From Choricystis sp. odSpoLacu1 (lineage: Eukaryota > Chlorophyta > Trebouxiophyceae), in NCBI GenBank assembly GCA_958009055.1, contig OY253655.1:372001-436000 (forward strand): DNA of 64,000 bases, written 5' to 3'. Position 1 is the first letter of the stretch, and each line of letters opens with the position of its first letter. Shown here piece after piece: positions 31,901-40,514 of this stretch. The notes beneath the pieces were generated by a model. That model was not told the DNA's origin. It made no database searches and saw only the letters and a list, made by a program, of their open reading frames with translations. Both the position numbers and the translations under genes were made by a program.

Positions 31901-32713
31901 GGCGGCGGTGGGGGCGCGCTTGGCGAGCGCGCGGACGGCGGCCAGGGCTGCGCACTTCTCCCCCCACGAGCGCGCGGGGTCGAGCAACGGGACGACCGCG
32001 TCCAGGGCGGCGCCCGCGCCAGCGGGGGACACGGTTTTGCGGCACAGCGTGGTGACGGCGGTGGAGGCGGCGGCGCGCACGTCGGCGTTTTTGTCGGCCG
32101 CCGCAGACACGAGAATCGGCAGGGCCGGCACCAGCGCCGCCTCCAGGGCCCGCCCCTCCCGCGCCAGGGCGGTCAGAGCCAGCAGGGCGCCCTCCCGCAC
32201 GGCGGGCGGGGAGGCGACGTCGGTGGAGGAGGCGAGGAGGACATCGACCGCGGCGGTGGAAGAAAAAGTGACGGGGCCGACCGACCGCGCGAGCGACGCC
32301 AGGGCGGCGCCGCCACCCGCGCGGCGGGGGCGGGGGGCGGTGGCCTCCGTGGCGACACCCACCAGGAAGTCGACTTGGGAGGTGAGGGGGCCGGGGGGCG
32401 GGGTGATGGTGTCTGTGTGTGGTGGAGAGAGGGGGGAAGCGTTAGCGGTCGCCTGCGCGCGCGCCCCCTCTCGTTCGCGGCTTGGTTTCAATAAAGCAGC
32501 CGCCCCTCCCGCGCGCGCCGCGTCCCCGCCAGCTGCCCCGCACGCACACGCCCCACACCGCGCTCGCGGTCTCCAACAAACCGCCCATGTATGCGTCCAC
32601 CCCCTTGCCCTCCACTCACCAACAGTCGGCGCGGACGGCGCGACCGCCGCGTCGGGCGTCGCGGCGCGGCGGACGAGCACCTTGGGCGGCGGCGCCGCGG
32701 GCGGGGGTGGCAT
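29000..32713 (-). CDS. EEF3: Translation elongation factor 3 (eEF3), ABC-F ATPase
   Basis: Exons are 32713-32620, 32412-29495 and 29380-29000, about 1130 aa. An alternative first acceptor may exist just before VDFLVGVATE. eEF3 uses ATP to release E-site tRNA and help eEF1A delivery on the ribosome. Domains in order: N-terminal HEAT repeats; ABC1 with Walker A GGNGVGKSTLM, signature SLSGGWKMKLALA and Walker B IMLLDEPTNHLD; ABC2 with GANGAGKSTLI, GLSGGQKVKVVLA and VLDEPTNFLDRD (spliced across intron 2); and the chromodomain inserted in ABC2 (FEYEIKWVGLPDKKNTW). The basic C-terminal tail (EEKKKAAEERKKIKEEQKK) is also typical. Cytosolic. Once thought fungal-specific, EF-3 is also known from several algae and other protists. 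Confidence 0.96.
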   Translation of the reverse strand: MPPPPAAPPPKVLVRRAATPDAAVAPSAPTVGEWRARGWTHTWAVCWRPRARCGACACGAAGGDAARAGGAAALLKPSREREGARAQATANASPLSPPHTDTITPPPGPLTSQVDFLVGVATEATAPRPRRAGGGAALASLARSVGPVTFSSTAAVDVLLASSTDVASPPAVREGALLALTALAREGRALEAALVPALPILVSAAADKNADVRAAASTAVTTLCRKTVSPAGAGAALDAVVPLLDPARSWGEKCAALAAVRALAKRAPTAATARLPTLVPALSAMMCEAKAEVAAAAAKAGAEALALVGNPDLAPAVPTILHAMAHPASAPECVTTVAGTTFVQPVEAPTLAVLVPLIIKGLRTKATVTVRKTALITANMAKLVYSPRDAEAFFPTLLPRLEKAAAETANPECRAVVEGAVAALKDAAARAGAAPPDGEWSAGDAVAALSGAADAAGTPLPSSAAAAVEYAGAVAAGLAAERSFDRATWTDGLAPLLAPYIGSEGDAAAFAPATPPSTPPSTPPSGAPATPQAPPTPRTPSKAGTLGQIVAAALASARAARGGGEASEDGDAGDSDGDDGRPLLCDCEFSLAYGGKILLSSARMRLRRGARYGLCGGNGVGKSTLMRAIAGGKVDGFPDRSDVRTAYVESNIDADADISVRDYVHTHPELVAEGKDRPDVAAVDGALAQVGFDDAGRASPVGSLSGGWKMKLALARAMLLRADIMLLDEPTNHLDVTNVAWLENYLTSLPDVTLMIVSHDSGFLDNVCTHILHYKDKRLTPYRGNLSAFVARVPSAASYYSLASAPAPFKFPQPGILVGVSSRDRAILKLKDVAFTYPGAPRPQLTNVAVTVSLSSRIAVRGANGAGKSTLIKLLTGETAPDGGTYWKHPSLRVAYVAQHAFHHVEKHLDETPLAYIQWRWGGGEDREAAAKATRQVSAEEAAAMARPMVIAGESRTVKSLVGRRKHKNSFEYEIKWVGLPDKKNTWMPRDELVALGFSKAVDDVDAEQATREGLMAAGAKDFTAGDIIGHLGDFGLDAEFAAHSAIRGLSGGQKVKVVLAAACWNCPHIVVLVSGREGERGGLECFGADQRQKPFLCPSLTPTPTLSPPQDEPTNFLDRDSLAALVAGLDAFGGGVVVISHCKEFTDAVCDETWDVAHHTVAVTRRVGAALPEKEKTTVSVFLPRAASGKDLVLEGDALDAAILEAARLKEEKKKAAEERKKIKEEQKKLRAARRF

Positions 32714-32834
32714 TGCGGGAGGTTGAGACGCGGTGCGTGTGTGCTGTGAGTGCGCCTGCGGGAGAGACGCGCGCGCTCGCCGGAGAGGAGGGGGCAGCGC
32801 AAAAAGATTGGGGGACTAAAAGGCACCCGCCAAA

Positions 32835-32864
32835 AAACCAACGTCGTGCGGCCGTCGTTGGTTT
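32835..32864. repeat. Hairpin upstream of EF-3
   Basis: Arms AAACCAACG (32835-32843) and CGTTGGTTT (32856-32864) are exact reverse complements around a 12-nt GC-rich loop. It lies about 120 bp upstream of the EF-3 start and about 100 bp beyond the 3' end of the next gene, so it could sit in a promoter, a leader or a 3' UTR. Confidence 0.55.
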
Positions 32865-32965
32865 GGTGCTGTCCTCCCTCCCAGCCACAAAGCATCCATG
32901 AAACAAAAATGGACGCAGTACATGTTACAGCAATATGATACACAAGCAAAACCAACCCAAGTGTC

Positions 32966-33876
32966 TCAAGACGCTGGCACGTGCGCGCCCGTGTCCGTAC
33001 CCACTTCCGCACCCACCTCTGCGTCACCACCACTCTCTGCCGCCGCGGCCAACCTCTCCGCCGCCAATGCACACGCCCGCCTCAACCCCACCGCGCCCAG
33101 GGTGAGGGCAGCAGCCCAGGCAGCGCCTCGGGCCAGGCGCAGCGCGCCCCCCAGCGGCCGCGCCGCGCGGCGCGCGGGCGGCGGCAACGCTTTGGCCGCG
33201 GCGCGGTGCGCCTGAAACCCCACCTCCAGCGCTGCCACCAGCAGGGCACCTGCAATCACATTGCTGGAGACACCATGCCGTGTACTGCTGCCAGCGCGGC
33301 GGGCTTCACCGTCGAGGAGCACACGGGAGGCGACCGCGCGCGCGCGGCCGCGTCGGTGGCATCTAAAACGCGGCCCAGGGCTCCCGCCAGGCCTCTTGAG
33401 CCGCCTGTGCCTGCGGTTGCAGCAGCTGCACGGTCTAAAGAGTTCGTCAAAGCGGTCAACACGTCACCTAGTTCGGCTGACAGTCGGTCCCCCGGCGCGT
33501 CCCGCACGGCCGCCTCCAGTGGCGTCACCCTCTCCCTCTCCAGCGCGTCCACGCGGGCGGAGGCAGCCCGAGCGGCCTCCAGGGCGGCCGCTGCTGCGGC
33601 TGCTGCAGCCGCGGACGCGGAGTCGCCGTCGCGCGCTCGCGCTTCTAGGCGCTTGACCGCGGCGGCCAACGCGCCCAAGGCTTGTTGCCCTGGCAGCGCC
33701 TCCCGAAAGGCACGCAGCAGGGCGGCGCGCTCGCCTGCGACATAGGCGGCGGCCGCGTCGGCGGGTGGGTCGGTGGAGGAGGGTGGGTGTGCGGGTGTCG
33801 CGAGGTCGGTGCCGCCCCACGCGGCGCGGCCGGCGGCCAGCGCGGTGGTGTCGGTGTGAGGGTGGTCGTGCGGCAT
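32966..33876 (-). CDS. Ala-rich helical protein with C-terminal hydrophobic segments, unknown
   Basis: The gene starts MPHDHPHTDTTALAAGRAAW and reads as a long helical, coiled-coil-like region (LLRAFREALPGQQALGALAA, AASARVDALERERVTPLEAA, LGDVLTALTNSLDRAA). The frame then ends at 33256. A second frame beginning in the same region carries two hydrophobic stretches (SNVIAGALLVAALEV, AAWAAALTLGAVGL) to a stop at 32966. Both halves look genuinely coding but are offset by one missing base (or two extra) near 33260-33330. I found no GT-AG intron of the right length. A membrane-attached coiled-coil protein is the simplest reading. Function unknown. Confidence 0.5.
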
Positions 33877-34189
33877 CCGGGTGGTGTGTGTGTGTGTGTG
33901 TGGTGGCGCGGGTGTGGCGAATGCCCGCGCGAAGAACGGATGTTTTGTGAGGGGACAACACAACATCGAAGACGTTTTCCGCGCGTTTCCTCAGAACGCG
34001 CGTCCTTTTTCTCACCCGCCCTCGGCCTCTCGCGACCCAGGGCTCGCCCTCACACCACAGACTGTGCATTCACCAGGCGTCACAGAGGCCGCGGTGTCGA
34101 GCGTGTGCTTTGCATCGACGCACACCCGACGCATCGCTCCCCCCCCACCGCCTGTCTGCCTCAGCCCCCTCTTCCGCCCGCCCCCAATC
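33877..34189. promoter_or_regulatory. Divergent promoter region, helical protein / NPL4
   Basis: About 310 bp separate two divergent start codons. A short TG tract lies near 33887-33902 and pyrimidine-rich sequence precedes the NPL4 start. No TATA box or coding region is evident. Confidence 0.45.
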
Positions 34190-35654
34190 ATGATCATCCG
34201 CCTGCGCAGCAGGTGAGAAAGTGTTCGTGTGTGGGAGAGGCCGTGCGTTTGCCCCGCACACAACCCACCCACCCTCCCACCCCCAACCAACAGAGACGGC
34301 CTCGAACGCGTCCAGGTGGCCGACACCGCCACCCTGGCCGACCTGAAAGCCGAGGTGGAGAAGGCACTGGGCGTGCCGGCGGCCGACGTGTCGCTGTCCA
34401 AGGATGCAGCCCTGTTGACTGCGAGCGGGCTGGAGGGGGGTGTGTCGTTGCTGGCGCCCGACACGCAGCGCCTGGCCGACCTGGGCGTCGGACACGGCGA
34501 CTTGGTGAGTGGTGAAGGGAAAGAGGGGCAGGGGTGAGCATGACGGATGGTTTTTGATTTGTTTGTGTTTCACCCACCCACCCATCTCTTTACCCACCCT
34601 CCCGCCCCACAGATCCACATGGCCGTCCCCTACGAACGCGCTGTCGCCTCCACCCTGCCCGCCTCCATCACGACCGCCCGCCCCTTTGGCGCGGCCATGA
34701 CGATGGACGCCCTCACAGCCAAGTTTGTGAGGATCGAGCGCCAGGACGCGCCGCGCTGCGGCACCCTCTCCCTCGAACGCCACGCCGCCCGGTCCTTCCA
34801 AGCCTATGTGGCGGGCGCCACCCGCTTCTCGGTGCCGCGGGCGGGGCTGCTGTATGGGCGGGTGGAGGAGGGGAGCAGGGACGTGGTTGTGGAGGCCATC
34901 TACGAACCCCCACAAGACGCGTCCAAAGACTGTGTCACCATGGCCCGGGGCGGCGATGATGAAGAGTTGGCCGACTTTGTGGCGGGGAGGCTGGGGTTGG
35001 CCAAGGTGGGGTGGGTGCTGGCCCAGGCCGCGGGCGCCAAGGACTGGATCCTGTCGGACGTCGAGCTGAGGCAGGCAGCCGCCATCCAGGCCGAACTCGG
35101 GGAGACTGCTGTGACAGCAGTCGTGTCAGTCGCCCCTCCCCCCGACGGCGCCGACCCCGCCACCACCCTGGGCGACGTCCACTTTGAAGCGTTTCAAGTG
35201 TCGGCGCAAGCGGCCGACCTGGCGTCCCGCGGCTGGCTCGCCCCCCCCTCGTCCGGCTCCCCGGGCGGCGCCACCCGGGTCGTCAACCCGGACGACCCCG
35301 CCCTGGCGACGCCCGCCATCGTGGCGGGCAGGGATGCATCCGACGTGGACAACGACTGGTTTTTGGTGCCGGTCGCGATTCGTGATCACGCCGGCCCGCT
35401 GGCCGCCGACTTTCCCGTCGAAAACCGCCTCACCCCTCAAGGCCCGCCCGAGCTGGCCGCTCACCTGGCCGCCTCCAAGGCCCGCCCCCCCCCCCCTGCG
35501 CCACGCCGACTTTCACCTGCTGCTGTGGCTCGCGCGCCAACCCGGGCTTGACGTCACGGACGTGGGCGCCATCGCGGACGCGGTGGCGGCGGGGGAGGCG
35601 TTGGGGGAGGGGTATGAGCTGATTCTGGAGAGCCTGGCGGCGGGCATGCACTGA
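34190..35654 (+). CDS. NPL4: NPL4, ubiquitin-binding cofactor of CDC48/p97
   Basis: Exons are 34190-34212, 34294-34504 and 34613-35654, about 424 aa. NPL4 with UFD1 recruits ubiquitinated substrates to the CDC48 unfoldase in ER-associated and chromatin-associated degradation. An N-terminal ubiquitin-like domain (MIIRLRSRDGLERVQVADTA) is followed by the NPL4 domain: MTMDALTAKFVRIERQDAPR, LLYGRVEEGSRDVVVEAIYE, DVHFEAFQVSAQAADL, VDNDWFLVPVAIRDHAGPL, FPVENRLTPQG. The C-terminal HADFHLLLWLARQPGLDV and EGYELILESLA lie in a +1-shifted frame after a 12-C run (35485-35496); 11 C would join them. As in plant NPL4-like proteins, no C-terminal NZF zinc finger is present. Confidence 0.94.
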
Positions 35655-35679
35655 GAGAAGTAGGAGGGGGAGAGTGTGT

Positions 35680-35694
35680 GGGGGGGGGGGGGGG
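35680..35694. repeat. Poly-G tract just after NPL4
   Basis: A run of about 15 G lies in the NPL4 3' flank, between two convergent genes. Its exact length is uncertain and matters for where the opposing minus-strand frame ends. Confidence 0.7.
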
Positions 35695-35747
35695 GAGGGA
35701 GAGTGGGGTGGATGTGGGTGCAGCGGTGCAAAAAGCACAACGCTTTT

Positions 35748-36554
35748 TTAACACAACTCATCATCTCCTTTTTCACCGCCTGCATGGAGGAGGCTTGCAG
35801 ATGTAGCATGTTCCACCCCGTGACCCGGCCGCCAGCGCCCAGCACAGCCCTGCCTTCGCCCAGCCCTCCGTCGGCGTGTTTGACGCCACCCGTGGACGCC
35901 ACCGCCCTGCCGCACCCGGCGCAGCAGGCGGTCGCGTCGCTCAGGTAGCGCAGCGCCAGGGCGTGGCCAGGGCATCCGTGCGGCGTGTTGTGGGCGAGGC
36001 AGACACCGACCACTCGGCGGCTGCCGTCGGGCTGGGTGTCGAGGCGCAGACCGATCCAGCGCGCGCGGGGCGTCTTGGACGCCGACAGACCCAGCGCCTG
36101 CCGCACGCTCTCGTCGGCTGCAGCTGTCTCGATGTCGTCAAACACGCCAAACCTGGGGCGCGACGGGTCGCCGGGAGGCGGTGGCGCCGGGCCACCGCAC
36201 ACACAGCGGCAACGCCACCCGCCAGGCGTTGGTTTGCCCTGGACCGCACCCAACGTGCGCCGCGCGTCGGTGGAGCAAGATAAGACAACGAGCACCTCAC
36301 TCCACGCATCAAGCGGCCGCTTGCTTGGCCGAGCGTAGCGGGAGGCGGTGGCCCGGGCACGCGGCGTCGCCTCGGGCGCACACTCCCAGCACAGCTTCCG
36401 GCGGCTGCTCACCGGGCGCCTCGCGCAGGCCGATGTAGCGTGGGACCATGTTGTCGAGGTTGGTGCGTTTGATATGCTCCAGCCCCAGCAGCGCGAGCAT
36501 GACGTTGTGCGTGATGGCTTCATCGATGGTGGTGAAGGACGCCCACGTGGCCAT
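35748..36554 (-). CDS. Unknown protein with a duplicated R-x-I-G-L-R ... C-P-G-H motif
   Basis: The gene starts MATWASFTTIDEAITHNVML. An N-terminal unit contains RYIGLREAPGE, AVLGVCARGDAACPGHRLPL. After a +1 frame offset near 36310 comes a second unit: FGVFDDIETAAADESVRQAL, then ARWIGLRLDTQPDGSRRVVG, VCLAHNTPHGCPGHALALRY and ACCAGCGRAVAST. The two units align as a tandem repeat (R-[YW]-I-G-L-R, V-x-G-V-C, C-P-G-H-x-L-x-L-R), which is why I join the frames. C-x2-C and C-x-C pairs suggest zinc binding. The 3' end is uncertain: one frame stops at 35748, another runs on into the antisense of NPL4. I do not recognise the family. Confidence 0.55.
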
Positions 36555-36783
36555 TGTGGGGGCGGGTTTGGACGTGGAGCGGTGTGTGTGAGAGGGAGAA
36601 CAGGCTGGGTGGCCCACGGTTTCAGGGCGTGTGTGTTGGGGGGTGCGAAAAGGGGTTGGGTTAAGTGAAAGTGGGTTGGACGTTTTTCTCTCGCTCACCC
36701 AGAACAACGTCCGCTGTTTTTCCACTCTCGTGTGCGTGGCGCGCGGGCGCCCTCCCCTCTCCCCTCCCTCTCTCACGCCCACA

Positions 36784-38194
36784 ATGCGTGCCCACGCCCC
36801 GCAATGCGCCCGCGGGCCGCGCGGCACCGCCCCCCGCGCACCCACCCCCCCGCGCGCGGCCGCCCCCCCCGGCCGCGCCGCCGCTCGCCGACCCCTGGAT
36901 TGCCTCCACCCTGGCCGCCGCGTCCGCCCCGCCGCCGCCCGAGCTGGTGGCACTGCGCACCGCGGCGCGTGGCGCGTTGGCGACGGCCCGCGTGCCGACG
37001 AACAAAGTCGAGGCATTCCGATTCACCGACGTGAGCGCGCTGGTGGCGTCGCCGCTGCCTCCGCCGCCGCAACAGGCCGCCACCGACGCCACCGTGCAGG
37101 CCGCCGTCGCCTCCCTCACCCTGTCGACAGCGGCTGCCACCCTGGTGTTTGTGGATGGCGTGCTGGCGCCGGCTTTGTGCCGCGCCAGCGGCCTCCCCGC
37201 AGGCGTTTTCGCCGGCGACGCGGCGGCCGCGCCTTCCTCCGCGGCCGCCACCCTGGGCACCCTCTCTTCCGCCCGGGGCGGCCCCTTTGCCCTGCTCAAC
37301 TCGGGCGTCGCCACGTCGGCCGCTGCCGTCGTGGTGGAGGCGGGGGTGACAGTGGCGTCCCCGATCCACGTGCTGCACGTGACGACTGCCACTGCAGCCG
37401 CCACCCCCACCCTCGCCGCCCCCCGCCTCGTCGTCCACCTGGCCCCCGGGGCGGTCGCCACCCTGGTGGAGGAGTACGCTGCCCTGGCGCCCGGGCCCGC
37501 GGCCGTGGCCCAGGTAACAGAGGCGGTGGTCTCTGAGCGCGCTTCCCTCACTCACGCCCTGGTCTCCCTCCTTCCCGCCTCCACCACCCTCGTCACCGCG
37601 TCGTTGATCGACCAGGAGGCTGAATCGACCTACAGCCTGGTCGAAGCCCGCACGGGGGGTGCGCTGACGCGGCACGACGTGGACGTCATGCAGACCGGCC
37701 GTGCCACTACCACCCGCATGCGCCACTACCTCCTCGCCGCCGACGCCCAGCTGCACGACCTGCACACCTCCCTGGACCTGGCCCACCCGGACGGCGTCGC
37801 CAACCAGCTGCACAAGTGCATCGCCGCCGCCCCGACATCGAGGTGCGTGTTTGATGGCGGCGTGGTGGTGCGCCGCGCCGCCCAGCGCACCGACGCCGCC
37901 CAACTGTCCCGCAACCTGCTGCTGGCTCGCCGGGCCACCGTCAATGTGAAGCCCAACCTGCGCATCGTGGCGGACGACGTCAAGTGCACGCACGGGTGCG
38001 CGGTGAGTGATCTGGAGGAGGAGGCTCTCTTTTACTTCCTCGCCCGCGGCGTGGACGCCGCCACCGCGCGCCGCGTGCTGGTGGACTCGTTTGGGGCGGA
38101 GGTGACGGCGGGGCTGCCCGCGGCCGAGCTGGTGGCACGCGTGGCGGCGGCCAGTGCCGGGGCGTTGGCCGGGGTGGCGGTGGGCGGCGAGTGA
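36784..38194 (+). CDS. SUFD: SufD, plastid Fe-S cluster scaffold subunit
   Basis: A single exon of about 469 aa. SufD forms the SufBCD complex that assembles Fe-S clusters in plastids. The Pro/Arg-rich N-terminus is a transit peptide. Conserved parts include VPTNKVEAFRFTDVSAL, LVFVDGVLAPALC, LALNSG-type FALLNSGVATSAAAVVVE, VVHLAPGAVATLVEEYAAL, RHDVDVMQTGRATTTRMRHY, CVFDGGVVVRRAAQRTDAAQ and the C-terminal DDVKCTHGCAVSDLEEEALF. The ATG at 36784 is in a different frame from the body; an 8-C run at 36863-36870 is one base too long, and removing one joins the transit peptide to LADPWIASTL. Divergent from the CPGH-repeat gene by about 230 bp. Confidence 0.93.
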
Positions 38195-38436
38195 GAGAGC
38201 AGTTGCTTTGTTTTTGTGTGTGTGTTATCCTGCGATTCAAGGTCTTTTCTTTCTTTCGCGTCTTGTGCTGGGTCTGTGTCTCTGCCTGTGGATCGCAAAG
38301 TCGGCAGGAAGGGGTGGCGAGAAAAAAAAACACGTCCACAACAAAAAACCAATTCGAGAAGCCCTGGTGGCCCCCCACTCCTCTGTGTGTGGGGCGTCAC
38401 AAACTCAGAGGCTGTCTCTTCCTCTCTCCTTCCTCA

Positions 38437-40412
38437 ATGTCGGCGTTGACCGCGCCGCTGACCGGCGCCGCGCCGCTGCCCATCGCGGCCGGCCGCATCG
38501 CGGCGACGCTGGCCCTGCTGGGGGGGGGCGCAGCCCTGCGGTCGGCGGGCGTGCTGGACACGGCAGACGTGCAGGTGAGGGAGATGGGCGTTTTGATTTG
38601 GTCGGGGAGCGGAGAGGACGGCCCCCCCATTCGTTTGCGTCGACCAAACCTTCTCCACCCCCCCTCCCACAGGCCGCCACCCGCCTGGCCACCTACGCCA
38701 CGCTGCCCGCCTTTGCGCTGCGCGCGTTTGTGTTGGCGCCCTGGGATGGCGCCACCCTGGCCGCGGTGGCGGTGGGGACAGCAGTCTGGAGCGTCGCGGC
38801 CGCGGGCGCAGCGTGGGCCGCGGCGCGCGGGCGGCGCGCGGCTGAACGGGCGCTGCTGACGAGTGAGTGTGTGTGGGAGAAGATTCGTGGATTTGATGTG
38901 AGTGCGATGGAAAGGCCAAGCCTTGCGTCCGACGCTCCCTCCCCCCCCCCCTCCCATCAAAACACACAGGTGCCGCCGCTGGCTCGGGCGCCGCCCCGCA
39001 CGGCCCCGCCCTGGCCCACGCCCTCGCAGGCGACGCAGGCGTCGTCCTGGCCCTGGCCGCGTCCGCCGCCGACCTGGTGGTGGGGGCGGTGACGGCACGC
39101 GTCGGCGTCGGCCGCGCGGGCACGCCCTCCCCTCGTTTGTACACACACGCAGACGGCGGCACGTACCGCGGCAGTTGGTCAGGCCCCCTGAAACAGGGGC
39201 TCGGCGTGTACGCCTACCCCTCGGGCGCTCGCTATGAAGGGAGCTGGCATGCGGGCGCCAAGAGTGGGAGGGGGGTGTACCGCTACCCCAAGGGCGGCGC
39301 GTACGAGGGCGAGTGGCGGGGGGGCGTCCCCGATGGTGTGAGCGTCCGCGTCACGCGGTCAGGCGGCATCAAGGCCGGCCTGTGGCGGAGGGGCAGCTGG
39401 GAGGGGCCGCTCCCCCTCGCACAGTGCGCGCCCGCCGCGGCTGGCGCGCGCGCGGCGGCGGCCGCCGCGCGGCGCGTGCGGGTGGGTGGGGACGGGTGGA
39501 CGGGAGCGGTGGCCGCGGTGGCGTCACACCCGCTGCTGTGGGCGGTGGCGGCGGGGGTGGCGGTGCGGCGGGCGGGCGTGGCGCTGCCGGCGACGGTAAG
39601 AGGAAGAGAAGAGAGGGAGGGGGGGGGGGGGTGCCTCTTTCTCTTTCCTGTCGCTCTCCTGTCACCCTCCCTCTCAACCACACCCCCAGCTCGACGCCGC
39701 CACCTCTGCCCTCGCCTCCGCCCACCTCCCCCTCGCCCTGGCCGCCGCCGGGGCGGCCGCGGTGGACGCCGCCGCACGCGCGCGCCGCGCGGGGGCGGCC
39801 GCTGTGCTCGCTTCCGACGTCGCCACGTCGACGGGAGGACGCGCCACGGCAGCCCTGCTGGCGGGTGGCGTCGCCCTGGCGGCTGCAACCACCGGCGGCG
39901 GCTCTGCTGGTGTGGCTGCCGCGGTCGCGGCCGTTGTTTTGACAGCCTCCCCTGTCGACCCCCGCCTCCCCTCCACCGCCTCCCTCTTCCGCGTCAACGA
40001 TGGCGCTGCATCCGCCCTGGCGGCCGCGTCGGGTGGTGTGGCACCGGTGATGGGGGCGGGGGTGGCGCTGGCGCTGGTCGCGGGCGCGCCCGCGGCCGCG
40101 ACTGCTGTTGGTGGCGCGCTTGTCGTCGCCGCCGTGTCTGCTGCCATCACGTCCCGCGCCGCCACCATCGAGCAAGCGGCCCGTGCCGCCGCCCGGGCGG
40201 CGGCAGAGGGCGTGTCGCTGCGACAGGCGCGGTATGAGGCGGCCGCGGCGGTGGCGCCGGAGCGGGGGGTCGGGTGGAAGGACACACAGCGGAGACCGCC
40301 CCCTCCTCCTCCGCCGCCGCCGCCGCGTGGGCCGGACCCGGTGACCGCGATCAGAGCAGGTCGGTGGGCTCGGCCTGCTGGGGTGAGGCGGGTGGCGTGG
40401 CGGGGCGTGTAA
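38437..40412 (+). CDS. MORN-repeat membrane protein with AEC-like N-terminus
   Basis: Exons are 38437-38574, 38673-38862, 38970-39595 and 39690-40412, about 558 aa, all junctions in frame. The N-terminal two helices (PIAAGRIAATLALLGGGAAL, LATYATLPAFALRAFVLA) resemble the opening of auxin-efflux-carrier family transporters. They are followed by about three MORN repeats (TYRGSWSGPLKQGLGVYAYP, ARYEGSWHAGAKSGRGVYRY, AYEGEWRGGVPDGV). Further Ala-rich hydrophobic helices occupy the C-terminal half, and the tail is Pro-rich. MORN repeats bind lipids and membranes. The rest of a full AEC transporter is not visible, so transport activity is uncertain; the combination may tether or sense membranes. Confidence 0.75.
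39611..39675. repeat. Intron-internal inverted repeat (11-bp arms)
   Basis: Within intron 3 (39596-39689) of the MORN gene, GAGAGGGAGGG (39611-39621) and CCCTCCCTCTC (39665-39675) are perfect reverse complements near the two intron ends. They would bring donor and acceptor together in the pre-mRNA. Confidence 0.7.
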
Positions 40413-40514
40413 CGAAGAAGAAGAGAGAGCGAGCGTCCTGACCACACCTCTTCGCAGCCGGCGCGCGTGTTTCCTCCGCGCGTCCCCCCTCTCCTCCCTC
40501 TCCTCCCCTCCAAA

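Noticed and set aside
30515..32494. Plus-strand frame of about 659 codons opposite EF-3
   Set aside because: Antisense to the EF-3 HEAT/ABC region. High GC at third positions removes stop codons on the opposite strand, so long shadows are expected.
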